From: Massilia litorea
GTDB taxonomy: Bacteria > Pseudomonadota > Gammaproteobacteria > Burkholderiales > Burkholderiaceae_D
Direction of reading: 5' to 3'
DNA: 64,000 nt
Assembly: GCF_015101885.1 (NCBI RefSeq)
Contig: NZ_CP062941.1
Coordinates: 992,001-1,056,000, forward strand
Below the pieces are notes generated by a model. The model saw nothing but the letters and a program-made list of their open reading frames with translations. It had not been told where the DNA came from and did not search any database. The position numbers were made by a program, and so were the translations under genes. Each line of letters begins with the position of its first letter. Within the stretch, counting starts at the first letter, position 1. Positions 29,788 to 38,781 of this stretch are shown here, piece by piece.

Positions 29788-31809
29788 ATGTCGAAGTTTG
29801 CCGTGGATCACGTCAAGCGCGTCCATTCGGTCGTCCACGACCGGATCGGCGCTGACTGCATTGGGGCCGGCAACCGGATCACCCGGTCCTGGATCCGGTG
29901 CCTGAACGAATACCAACTCAATCCCGACAGCTGCGCCGAGCCCGAAGTGGTGGCGCCGATCGAACTGCAGGAGCGCCAGGAACGGCTGGCCGACGTGCAG
30001 GCCGTCGCCAAGGTCGAGATGACGAACCTGTACCAGCAGCTGGCCGGTTCCGGCTACGCGATCATGCTGACCGACCGCGAAGGCGTGCTGCTCAATTATT
30101 TCGGCGACCCCGCCTTTACCCATGCCGCCTCCAAAACCGGGCTGATGCAGGGCGCGGTCTGGAGCGAGCGCGTGCAGGGGACCAACGGCATGGGCACCTG
30201 CCTGGTCGAACGCCGTCCGCTGACCGTCCACCAGGACGAACACTACCTGTCGCGCAATATCGGCCTGTCCTGCGCCGCGGCCCCGATCTTCGACCATGAA
30301 GGCGAACTGGTCGGCGTGCTCGACGCCTCCGGCGAATCGCGCCTGGCCCAGCAGCACACGCTGGCCCTGGTCAGCATGTCGGTACAGATGATCGAGAACC
30401 GGGTTTTCCTGCACCAGTTCCGCCACGACTACATCCTGCGCTTCCACAACCGCCCCGAATTCGTCGGCACCCTGAGCGAAGGCGCAATTGCGCTGAGCAT
30501 CACGGGTACGGTGCTGGCCGCGAGCCGGGCCGCCCTCTCCCTGCTCGGCTACACCCGTCCGGAGGAGATCGTCGGGCGCGATGTCTGCGAACTGTTCAAC
30601 ATCACCTTCCCGGGGCTGGTCGACAGCAGCACCCGGCGCGCCTTCCACCCGGTGCCGATATTCGAAGTGCGCAGCAACGCGCGCTTTTTCGCCGTCGTCT
30701 ACCAGCCGGTGGCGCATTCCAACGCGCGCCGTCCCCAGCGCGGCGCGGCCCTGCCCACACCGGCTGAAACCAGTGCGCTCGATGCGCTGCACCTGGGCGA
30801 CCCGGCAATGCGTGCCAATGTGGACACCGCCAGGCGGGTCATGGAGCGCAACGTGTCCATCGTGCTGCTCGGCGAAACCGGCAGCGGCAAGGAACGTTTT
30901 GCGCGCGCGATGCATTTGTCGAGCAGCCGCGCCAGCCGCCCTTTTATCGCGATCAATTGCGCCTCGATCCCGGAATCCCTGATCGAGAGCGAACTGTTCG
31001 GTTATCGGCCGGGCGCCTTCACCGGGGCCAGCAAGGAGGGGCAGCGCGGCAAGCTGCTGCAGGCGAACGGCGGTACCCTGTTCCTGGATGAGATCGGCGA
31101 CATGCCGGTCGCCCTGCAAGCCAGGCTGCTGCGCGTGCTCGAGGAGCGCGAAGTCGTGCCGCTCGGCGGGGAAACCCCGGTCAAGCTCGACATCCGCCTG
31201 ATCAGCGCCACCCATTGCGACCTCCTGCAGAAGATCGAGAGCGGCGCCTTCCGCGAGGATTTGTATTACCGGCTGCAAGGCGTGACCTTCACCATGCCGC
31301 CGCTGCGCGACCGCCAGGACCGCTGCGCGCTGATCCGCCAGCTGGCGCTGGAAGAAAGCGACGCCGGCTGTCCGGTCGAGCTCGACGACAAGCTGCTGGC
31401 TGTGCTCGACCGCCAGCACTGGCCCGGCAACCTGCGCCAGCTGCGCCACCTGCTGCGCACCATGATCGCGCTGCGCGCAACGGACCGCCTCACCTTGGAG
31501 GACTTGCCGCCGGAATACCGCCACGGCCTGGTGGAAGCCGGCGCCGCTGCGATCACGCCGGCGGCCGGTTCCGCGTCGGCAGGCGCTGCCGTGTCTGCTG
31601 TCCTGCCTGCCCCCGCGCCCGGTAACAAGCCCGGCGCAGGACTCAACCCCTTCGAGTGCGCCGAACGCGAGGTACTGCTGCAGGAACTCAAACGCCATCA
31701 ATGGAACCTGAGCGGCGTTGCCCGTGAGCTCAACATCAGCCGCAACACCCTGTACCGCAAATTGCAGCGGCTGAATATCGAGCATCCCGACAAATCGCTG
31801 TTCCATTGA
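29788..31809 (+). CDS. Sigma-54-dependent transcriptional activator, AcoR family
   Basis: 673 residues. N-terminal GAF-type sensor (about 45-210: MLTDREGVLLNYFGDP, GTNGMGTCLVERRPLTVHQ, SCAAAPIFDHEGELVGVLD), a PAS-like segment (about 220-320), AAA+ core with Walker A (LLGETGSGKERFAR), the sigma-54-contacting GAFTGA loop (ELFGYRPGAFTGASKEG), Walker B (GTLFLDEIGD), and a C-terminal Fis-type helix-turn-helix (NLSGVARELNISRNTLYRKL). The start at 29788 is preceded by GGAGACAGT; an ATG at 29770 is less well placed. AcoR-type activators switch on acetoin or alcohol oxidation genes. With sigma-54 promoters before the porin, ALDH, ADH and xoxF genes here, it is the obvious candidate regulator. Confidence 0.92.
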   Translation: MSKFAVDHVKRVHSVVHDRIGADCIGAGNRITRSWIRCLNEYQLNPDSCAEPEVVAPIELQERQERLADVQAVAKVEMTNLYQQLAGSGYAIMLTDREGVLLNYFGDPAFTHAASKTGLMQGAVWSERVQGTNGMGTCLVERRPLTVHQDEHYLSRNIGLSCAAAPIFDHEGELVGVLDASGESRLAQQHTLALVSMSVQMIENRVFLHQFRHDYILRFHNRPEFVGTLSEGAIALSITGTVLAASRAALSLLGYTRPEEIVGRDVCELFNITFPGLVDSSTRRAFHPVPIFEVRSNARFFAVVYQPVAHSNARRPQRGAALPTPAETSALDALHLGDPAMRANVDTARRVMERNVSIVLLGETGSGKERFARAMHLSSSRASRPFIAINCASIPESLIESELFGYRPGAFTGASKEGQRGKLLQANGGTLFLDEIGDMPVALQARLLRVLEEREVVPLGGETPVKLDIRLISATHCDLLQKIESGAFREDLYYRLQGVTFTMPPLRDRQDRCALIRQLALEESDAGCPVELDDKLLAVLDRQHWPGNLRQLRHLLRTMIALRATDRLTLEDLPPEYRHGLVEAGAAAITPAAGSASAGAAVSAVLPAPAPGNKPGAGLNPFECAEREVLLQELKRHQWNLSGVARELNISRNTLYRKLQRLNIEHPDKSLFH

Positions 31810-31820
31810 CAGGTTCAAGC

Positions 31821-32414
31821 ATGGACGCCGCGACCCACGCACGCTATACAAGCACTGCGATCGCGCTGCACTGGGTCATTGCGCTACTGCTGCTGGGCCA
31901 GTTCGCCTTCGGCCTGCTGCTGGACGATATCCCGCGCGGCACGCCGGCGCGCGGCTATTACGTCAACCTGCACAAGAGCACCGGCATCCTGATCGGCCTG
32001 CTGATCCTGCTGCGCCTCGGCTGGCGTTGGACGCATACCCCACCACCCCTGCCGGACACAATGCCGCCCTGGCAGCGCCGGGCGGCCAGGCTCAGCCACG
32101 TGTTGCTGTACGGGTGCATGCTGGCCCTGCCGCTGTCGGGCTACCTGGCATCGAACTTCAGCAAGCACGGCATCAAGTTTTTCAACCTGGTGCGCTGGGC
32201 GCCCTGGGGACCGGACGACAAAACCCTGTATGCCGTGTTCAACGGCGCCCACCACCTTGCCGCGCTGCTGCTGGCGCTGCTCGTTGCCGTGCACGTGCTC
32301 GCGGTTGCGAAGCACATGCTGGTCGATCGCGACGGCTTGCTGCTGCGGATGTGGCCGCAGCGCGGCCCGCCGGTCGAGACGGCGCCTTCCACCCTTTCAA
32401 TGGAGAATCGATGA
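31821..32414 (+). CDS. Cytochrome b561-type membrane cytochrome
   Basis: 197 residues with four membrane helices. Haem-ligand histidines are visible in ALHWVIALLLLGQFAFG, VNLHKSTGILIGLLI, LSHVLLYGCMLALPLSGY and HHLAALLLALLVAVHVLAVAKH. It starts 11 bases after the activator gene and its stop overlaps the propeller gene start (ATGA). Probably passes electrons between the quinone pool and periplasmic carriers; a link to PQQ-enzyme electron flow is inferred from context only. Confidence 0.88.
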   Translation: MDAATHARYTSTAIALHWVIALLLLGQFAFGLLLDDIPRGTPARGYYVNLHKSTGILIGLLILLRLGWRWTHTPPPLPDTMPPWQRRAARLSHVLLYGCMLALPLSGYLASNFSKHGIKFFNLVRWAPWGPDDKTLYAVFNGAHHLAALLLALLVAVHVLAVAKHMLVDRDGLLLRMWPQRGPPVETAPSTLSMENR

Positions 32415-33373
32415 CAGTATTACCCTTGCGGCGCCTGGGCGCCATGGCCACCCTTGCCCTCTCCGCGGCGCTCCCGTCGAGCCTGCTTGCCGCCCCGATG
32501 GCCTATGTCCCGAACGAGGGATCGGGCACGATTTCGGTGATCGACACGGCCACCGACCAGGTGGTGGCCGAGCTGCCCGGGGGCAGCAAGCCACGCGGCC
32601 TGGCCGTCGGTAGCGACAGCCGCTGGCTATATGTCAGCGACCAGCCGAAAAACAGCCTGCAGCTGGTCGAACTCGGTGCCCGCAAGCTGGGCCCGGTGGT
32701 GGCGCTGGGCGAATCGCCCGAAGGCGTGTCGATTTCGCCGGATGGCCGCTGGGTGATCGCCGCGGTCGAAGGCAAGAACGAGATCGCGGTCACGGACACC
32801 CGCACGAATGCGCTGGCGTTTTCCATCCCGGTGCACGGCAAGAATCCGGAACACGCCGTGTTCAGCCCGAATGGACGCCTGGTCTTCGTCAGCGCCGAGG
32901 AGGGCGATGCCGTCGACATCCTCGATTTTACGACCCGCAAGCAGGTGGCCCAGGTCTCCGTGGGCGCGCGTCCGCGCGGCATCGGCTTCTTGCCGGACAG
33001 TAGCCGCGCCTACGTCGCCACCGAAAACGCGAACGAGGTATTCGTCATCGACACCACCAGTTTTGCGATTGTCGCGCGCATCAAGGCGGGCTTGCGCGCC
33101 AACGGGATCGCGGTGCACCCGAGCGGCAAATACGTGTATGTGTCGAACGGCGGCGACGCCAATGTGTCGGTGGTCGACACCGCCAGCAACCAGATCGTGG
33201 CGACGGTGCCGGTCGGCCAGCGCCCCTGGAACATGGCGATTACGCCGGACGGCAAGAAGCTGTATGTGGCGAATGGCCGCTCCAACAGCGTGAGCGTCAT
33301 CGACACGGCCAGCCGCACCAAACTGCGCGACATCCCGGTCGGCAAACTGCCGTGGGGCGTGGTGGTCCGGTAG
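32411..33373 (+). CDS. PQQ-catabolism-associated beta-propeller (YVTN repeat) protein
   Basis: 320 residues with a signal peptide (ALSAALPSSLLA before APMAYV), so periplasmic. Seven blades of about 42 residues with the pattern PDG-x-x-x-YV-x-N ... ISVIDTATxxVVA (for example GSGTISVIDTATDQVVAELP, NAVVSVVDTASNQIVATVP-type, NSVSVIDTASRTKLRDIP). Matches the family described as PQQ-dependent catabolism-associated beta-propeller (TIGR03866, from memory). The start ATG at 32411 overlaps the cytochrome b561 stop. Molecular function is not established; it recurs with PQQ alcohol dehydrogenases. Confidence 0.88.
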   Translation: MTVLPLRRLGAMATLALSAALPSSLLAAPMAYVPNEGSGTISVIDTATDQVVAELPGGSKPRGLAVGSDSRWLYVSDQPKNSLQLVELGARKLGPVVALGESPEGVSISPDGRWVIAAVEGKNEIAVTDTRTNALAFSIPVHGKNPEHAVFSPNGRLVFVSAEEGDAVDILDFTTRKQVAQVSVGARPRGIGFLPDSSRAYVATENANEVFVIDTTSFAIVARIKAGLRANGIAVHPSGKYVYVSNGGDANVSVVDTASNQIVATVPVGQRPWNMAITPDGKKLYVANGRSNSVSVIDTASRTKLRDIPVGKLPWGVVVR

Positions 33374-33433
33374 CGCGCTATCCTGAAAGCGCTGCGGGAC
33401 TTCCCGCCGCCAGATTCTCGTGCGGCGCCTCGT

Positions 33434-34429
33434 TCAGGCAGGGGCGTCGCCGGGAAAGCTGCCGACATCGACACTGACCGTGCGGTGTCGCGTCGGCGGC
33501 GCCGGCATCGCCGCCGGGCCCTTTAATAAATCGATGACCAGGCCGGCGGGATTGCAGCCGATCGAGGCGTGCAGCCCGGCATAGGCTGCGGTCAGGCGCG
33601 GATTGACGTCGAGCACCACCGCGCCGCGCTCGCTCAGGATGATGTCCACGCCGACATAGCCCCACAAGGTGGGCAAGGCGGCCGCCACCTGCTGCGCCAG
33701 GCGCTCGAGCGCGCCGTCCGCATCCGTCAGGCCGTTCACGGTACTGCCGAGGAAGTGAAACCGGTTGTCGCGCACCGCCACCCGCTCCTGGTTGCGCGCC
33801 AGCAGCCGCGCCGTGCCGTCGCAGCAGATCAGGGAGAGGCTGCCCAGCTTGCCCGCGACAAAGGGCTGCAGGACATAACCCTGTGCCGCGCTGGTGCGGA
33901 TCCAGGCCAGCGCCGCCGCGCGATCGCTGAACAGGCGGGTGTCGAGACAGCCCGCGCCATCCTCCGGCTTGACTACCCATGCGCCCTCGCCCTCCGGCAA
34001 AGAAGCGTGCGGGCGATAGGTAGGGACGGTCGCGACGCCGCCCTCGGCCAGCGCCCGTGCCACCTTCAGCTTGCTTCCCGCGACCCGCACCGCACCGGGC
34101 GCGCTCCCCAGCAGGATGCGCTTGCCGCGCAAGATGTCACGCGACAGGTGTTCCAGCAGGCCTTCCGATTCCGGCGCCAGCGGCCACACCGCGTCCGCCG
34201 CCTGCACACAGGCGGCAAAGCGCTCGCCGAAGCTGCGCGCCGCCGGCGGCTTGCCCGGTGCATCCAGCGTCGCCATCGTGCACACTTCGACACCCGGCAC
34301 GGCGCCGAGGTCGGCCAGCAGGGCATCGAACAGCATCGCGCCCTGCTGCGTGAACGCATGCGGCAGGGGGCGTGCCGTTGGTCCGCCTTCCGTCACATAA
34401 TCGAAAGCAAACACTTTCAAGGGCGCCAT
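33434..34429 (-). CDS. ATP-grasp family ligase of the xoxF cluster
   Basis: 331 residues, cytoplasmic. ATP-grasp features: nucleotide-binding lysine region (GAWVVKPEDGAGCLDT), a flexible loop (YVLQPFVAGKLGSLSLIC), and a metal-binding C-terminal block (GYVGVDIILSERGAVVLDVNPRLTAAYAG, with Asp, Glu and Asn ligand positions). The N-terminus MAPLKVFAFDYVTEGG resembles COG1821-type enzymes related to tyramine-glutamate ligase (MfnD), as I remember them. Last gene of the xoxF-G-J operon. The substrate is unknown; ligation of an amino acid to a cofactor or small peptide is a reasonable guess. Confidence 0.75.
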   Translation of the reverse strand: MAPLKVFAFDYVTEGGPTARPLPHAFTQQGAMLFDALLADLGAVPGVEVCTMATLDAPGKPPAARSFGERFAACVQAADAVWPLAPESEGLLEHLSRDILRGKRILLGSAPGAVRVAGSKLKVARALAEGGVATVPTYRPHASLPEGEGAWVVKPEDGAGCLDTRLFSDRAAALAWIRTSAAQGYVLQPFVAGKLGSLSLICCDGTARLLARNQERVAVRDNRFHFLGSTVNGLTDADGALERLAQQVAAALPTLWGYVGVDIILSERGAVVLDVNPRLTAAYAGLHASIGCNPAGLVIDLLKGPAAMPAPPTRHRTVSVDVGSFPGDAPA

Positions 34430-34477
34430 CCTGTGCCTCCGGCTGGTTCCATGTCAGGCAGCGTCCATCCGCCGAGC

Positions 34478-35374
34478 TCAGCGCTGGGAGGCGACCACCT
34501 TGACCAGGGTGAGCGTTTCGTCGATGACGGGCAATGCTGCACCGGGTGCCGGTTTGCCGGCCCGGGGCGCGCCCTGGGGTGCCGGAGAGGGCGGCGCCGC
34601 GCCGCGCGCTTCCATCGGCGCCCCGCTGCCAGGTAGCGCTGTGCCGGTTGCCGCTGCGCCCGGCGCTGTTCCCCCGGCGGCGGCCGTGCGCGCCACCACC
34701 GTACCCGGCGGCGGCCGGTTTCCCTCCGTATTCGTCAGCGAGGTACTGACCTGGTAAATGCCCCCCGGTACCCCGTCACTGAGGATGAACGTATACGTCT
34801 TGCGCACGTAGTGTTCGAAGCGCGCATGCAGCGGATCGTCCAGGTAGGGCTGGATGCGGACCGCCTTGCCGTCCAGCGTCTTGCCCTGGTAGGTGATGCG
34901 TTGCGGTGTCACCTGGGCGCTGTTGGCCAGCGCCATCCGGATGCGCTTGCGGAAATAGGTGACCGATCCGCCCGTCAGGCGCTTCATCTCGGCAATGTCA
35001 TGCTCGAGAAAGCCGAGCAGGACCGGGTTGCCGTGTGCGTCATCCATCTCGGGCAGTACGTGCCTGCGTTCGCCGGTGAGGAAGCGCAGCGCGGCATGCA
35101 CCTGTCCCGCCTTGCGCGAGACATCGAGCAGGACGCTGTCGGTGAACGCGGGCTCGACGTTGCTGAGCTTGCGGAATTCATAGACCAGGGTTGCCGGCGC
35201 CTTCATCTGCGCCAGGTGGTCGGTCTCGAAGAGCAGGATTTCGGCCGGCGAGACTTCCTGCTGTGCGAGGGCGTTGCCGATCGGGAGCGCAACGAGAATC
35301 GCGAAGCCCAGGCAGGCTGCGCGCACCCGGGGCGCCGCGCGCGCAGCCGGGCAATGTAGCGGGCGCGCGCTCAT
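34478..35374 (-). CDS. Secreted protein of unknown function in the xoxF operon
   Basis: 298 residues. Signal peptide (CLGFAILVALPIGNALA before QQEVSPAE). The mature N-terminal domain (about 40-210) includes LFETDHLAQMKAPATLVYEF, HVLPEMDDAHGNPVLLGFLE and DDPLHARFEHYVRKTYTFIL; the C-terminal 80 residues are Pro/Ala/Gly-rich and look disordered. The ATG overlaps the xoxJ stop by four bases (ATGA), so it is translated with XoxJ. I do not recognise a named family; similar genes accompany quinoprotein alcohol dehydrogenases in related bacteria (recall, moderate confidence). Possibly an assembly or electron-transfer accessory in the periplasm. Confidence 0.75.
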   Translation of the reverse strand: MSARPLHCPAARAAPRVRAACLGFAILVALPIGNALAQQEVSPAEILLFETDHLAQMKAPATLVYEFRKLSNVEPAFTDSVLLDVSRKAGQVHAALRFLTGERRHVLPEMDDAHGNPVLLGFLEHDIAEMKRLTGGSVTYFRKRIRMALANSAQVTPQRITYQGKTLDGKAVRIQPYLDDPLHARFEHYVRKTYTFILSDGVPGGIYQVSTSLTNTEGNRPPPGTVVARTAAAGGTAPGAAATGTALPGSGAPMEARGAAPPSPAPQGAPRAGKPAPGAALPVIDETLTLVKVVASQR

Positions 35375-36270
35375 GGTGCTTTCGCCACAGGGGGAGCCGA
35401 TGCCGCCTGCCCCTGCTGCTCGATCAGGGGCACGCCGTATTGTTCGAGAATCGCGTGGATCTTCGCTTCGTTGGCGACGATCAGCTGGTCGATACGCTGG
35501 CGAAAATCCTTGTCGCCCTGACGCACCGCCATCGCGATCTCGAAATCGAATTTCAGGCCCGGCTTCGACACCAGCGGAATGGCGACGATCGGCGCCGTAC
35601 GGGCATTCCTGGCGAAATAGCCGGCAATCGGTCCCCAGGCAAAAGCCAGGTCGATCTTACCGCTGGCCAGGTCTTTCTCGACGATTTCGCCTGGATACTG
35701 CTCGGCGTCGCCGGTCTGGCTCTGGTACCAGTTCACTTGCTCCATCAGTTGGTTCTGCAGCAACCAGTCGGTGACGGGCGAGCCGGCAAAGGCACCGATG
35801 CGCAGTTTCCTGCGCTGTGCAGGATCGAGCGCCAATAAATCGTCGAGGCTGCGCACCCCGTCCAGTCCCTTGCCCCTGACATAGGCCATGGCATAGGCGG
35901 AGTGGTAGTAGGGCCGCGTGGTTGCGGCGAGATCAAACCCTTTCGCCACGCCCGTGACCAGGTCGCATTTGTAGCGATCGGAATTTTCTTCCTTGGCGCG
36001 CAGGGTATTGCGTATAAACCCCATCCGCTGCGGGAACCAGGTGTGCTCCAGCTTCCAGCCCAATTGCTGGGCAAACAGGGCTGCGATCTTGTTCTCGAAA
36101 CCGTCCAGCGCACGGTTCGACAGCGGCAAATTGTTCGGGTCCTGGCAGACCCGCAAGACCTTGTCCTCGCCAGGTTGCGGCCCCGGCTGCGCGCCTGCCG
36201 GGCCGGGTAGCCAGGCCAGCACGCAGGCCGCGCCCGCCAGGAGCGGGAGCCATGTCGGCCGCCACCTCAT
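35371..36270 (-). CDS. xoxJ: XoxJ-type periplasmic binding protein
   Basis: 299 residues with a signal peptide (LLAGAACVLAWLPGPAGA). Solute-binding-protein fold (family 3): LRVCQDPNNLPLSNRALDGFENKIAALFA, YHSAYAMAYVRGK, SGKIDLAFAWGPIAGYFA. The RVCxDPNNLPxSN motif marks the quinoprotein-dehydrogenase-associated MoxJ/XoxJ group, which is thought to help mature the methanol dehydrogenase and is not a transporter subunit. The ATG overlaps the xoxG stop (ATGA) and the stop overlaps the next gene, so translation is chained through the operon. Confidence 0.9.
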   Translation of the reverse strand: MRWRPTWLPLLAGAACVLAWLPGPAGAQPGPQPGEDKVLRVCQDPNNLPLSNRALDGFENKIAALFAQQLGWKLEHTWFPQRMGFIRNTLRAKEENSDRYKCDLVTGVAKGFDLAATTRPYYHSAYAMAYVRGKGLDGVRSLDDLLALDPAQRRKLRIGAFAGSPVTDWLLQNQLMEQVNWYQSQTGDAEQYPGEIVEKDLASGKIDLAFAWGPIAGYFARNARTAPIVAIPLVSKPGLKFDFEIAMAVRQGDKDFRQRIDQLIVANEAKIHAILEQYGVPLIEQQGQAASAPPVAKAP

Positions 36271-36686
36271 TTGCCGATCTCCTGCAGGCGGCCCGGTTCG
36301 ATGGCGCCGTCCGAGCGCCCCTTCAGGTAGGCGTACAGGTTGTCGATGTTTTCGCTCACCATCTTGCTGTTCTCGAAATTCGGCATGCCCTTCTCGATCC
36401 GTCCCTTGAGCACGGTCGCCTTGAATTCCTCCTTGCTCAGCACTTTTAAACTGTTCACCAGCGAGGGACCGACCATGCCTTCCTGGGCGGCGCCGTGGCA
36501 GCGCTCGCAGGCCATGGCGCGCCAGGTTTTCCAGCCGCTCAGGGTCTGCGCGTCGACCTTGTTCCCAGCGGCCACCTTGTACGGTGCGTTGTCCGCCGCC
36601 AGGGCCGGGGCCGACAGTAATCCGGGCAGCGCCGCCAGGGTCCAGCAAGCGGCGGCGATGACTGCTTTGTTCGTGAGTCTGTTCAT
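36267..36686 (-). CDS. xoxG: Cytochrome c, electron acceptor of XoxF
   Basis: 139 residues. Signal peptide (AACWTLAALPGLLSAPALA), one haem-binding CERCH motif near residue 60, and a distal methionine candidate in KGMPNFENSKMV. The second ATG (36686) is preferred because AGGA lies six bases ahead of it; the first ATG (36692) directly abuts that sequence. Encoded after xoxF, as expected for the dedicated c-type cytochrome taking electrons from the dehydrogenase. Confidence 0.88.
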   Translation of the reverse strand: MNRLTNKAVIAAACWTLAALPGLLSAPALAADNAPYKVAAGNKVDAQTLSGWKTWRAMACERCHGAAQEGMVGPSLVNSLKVLSKEEFKATVLKGRIEKGMPNFENSKMVSENIDNLYAYLKGRSDGAIEPGRLQEIGK

Positions 36687-36711
36687 ATTCATTCCTGGAT
36701 AGCGAGGGTCG

Positions 36712-36736
36712 CTTGCCGGCCTCCCCGGCCGGCAAG
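36712..36736 (-). terminator. Intercistronic hairpin between xoxF and xoxG
   Basis: Perfect 10-bp GC-rich stem (CTTGCCGGCC / GGCCGGCAAG) with a five-base loop and no T-run. Likely an mRNA-stabilising or attenuating hairpin that lets xoxF be expressed above the downstream genes, more than a full terminator. Confidence 0.6.
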
Positions 36737-36789
36737 TGCCCTCAATTCAGTTCACTTCACTCTGCACGGCAGCGATGAGGATGATCGCT

Positions 36790-38595
36790 TCAGCGGTCCG
36801 GCAGTGCGAACACCGTCAGGACGCCACCGAGCTCGGTGTACTTGGCCAGGTCCTTGTAGCCGCCCACCGCGCCCAGGCCTTCGGTGCCCTTGGTCAGGCC
36901 AGCCGCGAGACCGATGCCGGCCCAGCCGCCGATCCCCGACAGCACGCCGATGTATTGCTTGCCCTTGTATTCCCAGGTGTGGACGTTGCCGATGATGCCC
37001 GATGGGGTCTTGAACTTCCACAGCTCCTTGCCGTTGAGGTCGACCGCCTTCAGGTAGCCTTCCAGGGTGCCGTAGAAAACCACGTCGCCGGCGGTCGAGA
37101 GCGCACCGCTCCAGACCGAGAATTTTTCCGGCTTGGACCAGACGATCTTGCCGGTGCCGGCATCCCAGGCGATGAAGTTACCCAGGCCGCCGTGGCTGTT
37201 CGGCGCGGCGTACATCGAGAGGGTCGAGCCGACATAGGGCTGGCCGGCCGTGTACTCGATCTGGAAGGGCTCGTAGTCCATGCACACGTGGTTCGTCGGC
37301 ACGTAGAACAGGCCCGTCTTGCGATTGAAACTGGCCGGCTGCTGGTCCTTGCTGCCGAGGGCCGAGGGGCAGATGCCCTTCGAGTTCACGTCGGGACCGT
37401 TCTTGTCGGTGCTGTACTTGGCGACGACCTGCGGCCGGCCAGTCTTCATGTCGACGTGGGTCGCCCAGTTCACCTTCGGATCGTATTTTTCGGCCACCAG
37501 CAATTCGCCGCTCACACGGTCGAGGGTATAGCCGAAGCCGTTGCGGTCGAAGTGCACCAGGGCCTTGCGCGGCTGGCCTTTTACTTTGATATCGGCCAGG
37601 ATCATTTCGTTGACGCCGTCATAGTCCCACTCGTCGTGCGGCGTCATCTGGTACACCCATTTCGCCATGCCGGTGTCGAGGTCGCGTGCGAAGATGGTCA
37701 TCGACCATTTGTTGTCGCCCGGACGCTGGCGCGGATTCCAGGTGCTCGGGTTGCCGGTGCCGTAGTACACCAGGTTTGTCGCCGGGTCGTAGCTGTACCA
37801 GCCCCAGGTCGTACCGCCGCCCAGCTTCCATTGATCTCCCTGCCAGGTTTTTAGGGAGGAGTTGGGGCCGATCGGCGCCATCTTGCCGTCGGTCCAGGTC
37901 ATGGTCCTGCCCGGATCGACCATCAGTTCGTTGTCGGGGCCGGTGCTGTAGGCCTTCCACAGGATCTTGCCGGTGTTGATGTCGTGCGCCGTGACGCGTC
38001 CGCGCACCCCGAACTCGCCACCGCTGATACCGGTCAGCACTTTGTCCTTGAACACGTGCGGCGTATTCGTCGTGGTCTCGCCGATCTTCGGATCGCCTAC
38101 CTTGATCTTCCAGAGTTCGGCGCCGGTCTTGGCGTCGAGCGCGACGAGGGTGGTGTCGGCCTGCTGCAGGAAGATCTTGCCGTTGGCATAGGCCACGCCA
38201 CGGTTGACGGTGTCGCAGCACATCACCGGGATCACGGTCGGGTCCTGCTTCGGTTCGTACTTCCAGCGGATGCTCTGGTCTTCCAGCGAGAGTGCGAACA
38301 CCTTGTTCGGGAAGGGGCTGTGGATGTACATCGTATCGCCGACGACCAGCGGTCCGCCTTCGTGGCCGCGCAGCACGCCGGTGGAGAAGGTCCAGGCCAC
38401 TTGCAGGTTTTTCGCGTTCTGGGCGGTGATCTGTTTGAGTTCGCTGTAGCGGTGGTTCGCCAGGTTACCCGACTGCATGGCCCAGTTTTTCGGGTCCTTG
38501 GTCAGCTGTTCGACATCGGAGTCGGCGGCGAAGGCCGGGGCGGCAGCCAGCGCCAGGCACGGCCACCAGCGGATGAGTCTTGAAGTAAATGACAT
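36790..38595 (-). CDS. xoxF: Lanthanide-type PQQ methanol/alcohol dehydrogenase
   Basis: 601 residues with a signal peptide ([11 protein letters not shown] before ADSDVEQ): a periplasmic eight-bladed quinoprotein. The vicinal disulfide that stacks on PQQ is C126-C127 ([10 protein letters not shown]). Metal and catalytic residues are Glu194, Asn282 and Asp324 in [10 protein letters not shown]. Asp326, two residues after the catalytic Asp, is the extra acidic ligand that distinguishes lanthanide-dependent XoxF from calcium MxaF, which has Ala there. Tryptophan-docking repeats are spread throughout ([14 protein letters not shown] and similar). AGGAGA precedes the ATG. It heads the operon with xoxG, xoxJ, a secreted unknown and an ATP-grasp gene, behind sigma-54-like sites. 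No MxaI-type small subunit is present, as expected. Confidence 0.95.
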   Translation of the reverse strand: MSFTSRLIRWWPCLALAAAPAFAADSDVEQLTKDPKNWAMQSGNLANHRYSELKQITAQNAKNLQVAWTFSTGVLRGHEGGPLVVGDTMYIHSPFPNKVFALSLEDQSIRWKYEPKQDPTVIPVMCCDTVNRGVAYANGKIFLQQADTTLVALDAKTGAELWKIKVGDPKIGETTTNTPHVFKDKVLTGISGGEFGVRGRVTAHDINTGKILWKAYSTGPDNELMVDPGRTMTWTDGKMAPIGPNSSLKTWQGDQWKLGGGTTWGWYSYDPATNLVYYGTGNPSTWNPRQRPGDNKWSMTIFARDLDTGMAKWVYQMTPHDEWDYDGVNEMILADIKVKGQPRKALVHFDRNGFGYTLDRVSGELLVAEKYDPKVNWATHVDMKTGRPQVVAKYSTDKNGPDVNSKGICPSALGSKDQQPASFNRKTGLFYVPTNHVCMDYEPFQIEYTAGQPYVGSTLSMYAAPNSHGGLGNFIAWDAGTGKIVWSKPEKFSVWSGALSTAGDVVFYGTLEGYLKAVDLNGKELWKFKTPSGIIGNVHTWEYKGKQYIGVLSGIGGWAGIGLAAGLTKGTEGLGAVGGYKDLAKYTELGGVLTVFALPDR

Positions 38596-38692
38596 GGTTA
38601 AGTCTCCTGTGGTTTTTATAAGCAGTGCGACCTGGTCAAGCGTCAGACAAACTTCCCAACTTCAGCAGGCGGGTGGGCCTGCCATCAACACA

Positions 38693-38707
38693 GCACTAAC
38701 CGTGCCA
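38693..38707 (-). promoter_or_regulatory. Sigma-54-like promoter of the xoxF operon
   Basis: Minus strand TGGCACGGTTAGTGC has GG-N10-GC and one mismatch to consensus. An overlapping alternative (38704-38718, TGGCACCGCATTGGC) also has GG-N10-GC. Either would start transcription 80-110 bases ahead of the xoxF ATG. Confidence 0.65.
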
Positions 38708-38781
38708 ATGCGGTGCCAGTGCCGGGCCGCACGGGGCCGGGTCGCGCCGCCCTCCTGCCTGCCCGCGGTGCGTGACACTGC

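Noticed and set aside
36790..38595. Assignment as calcium-type MxaF or ethanol-type ExaA
   Set aside because: Asp326 after the catalytic Asp-Tyr indicates the XoxF type, no MxaI gene is present, and the partner genes are XoxG/XoxJ-like.
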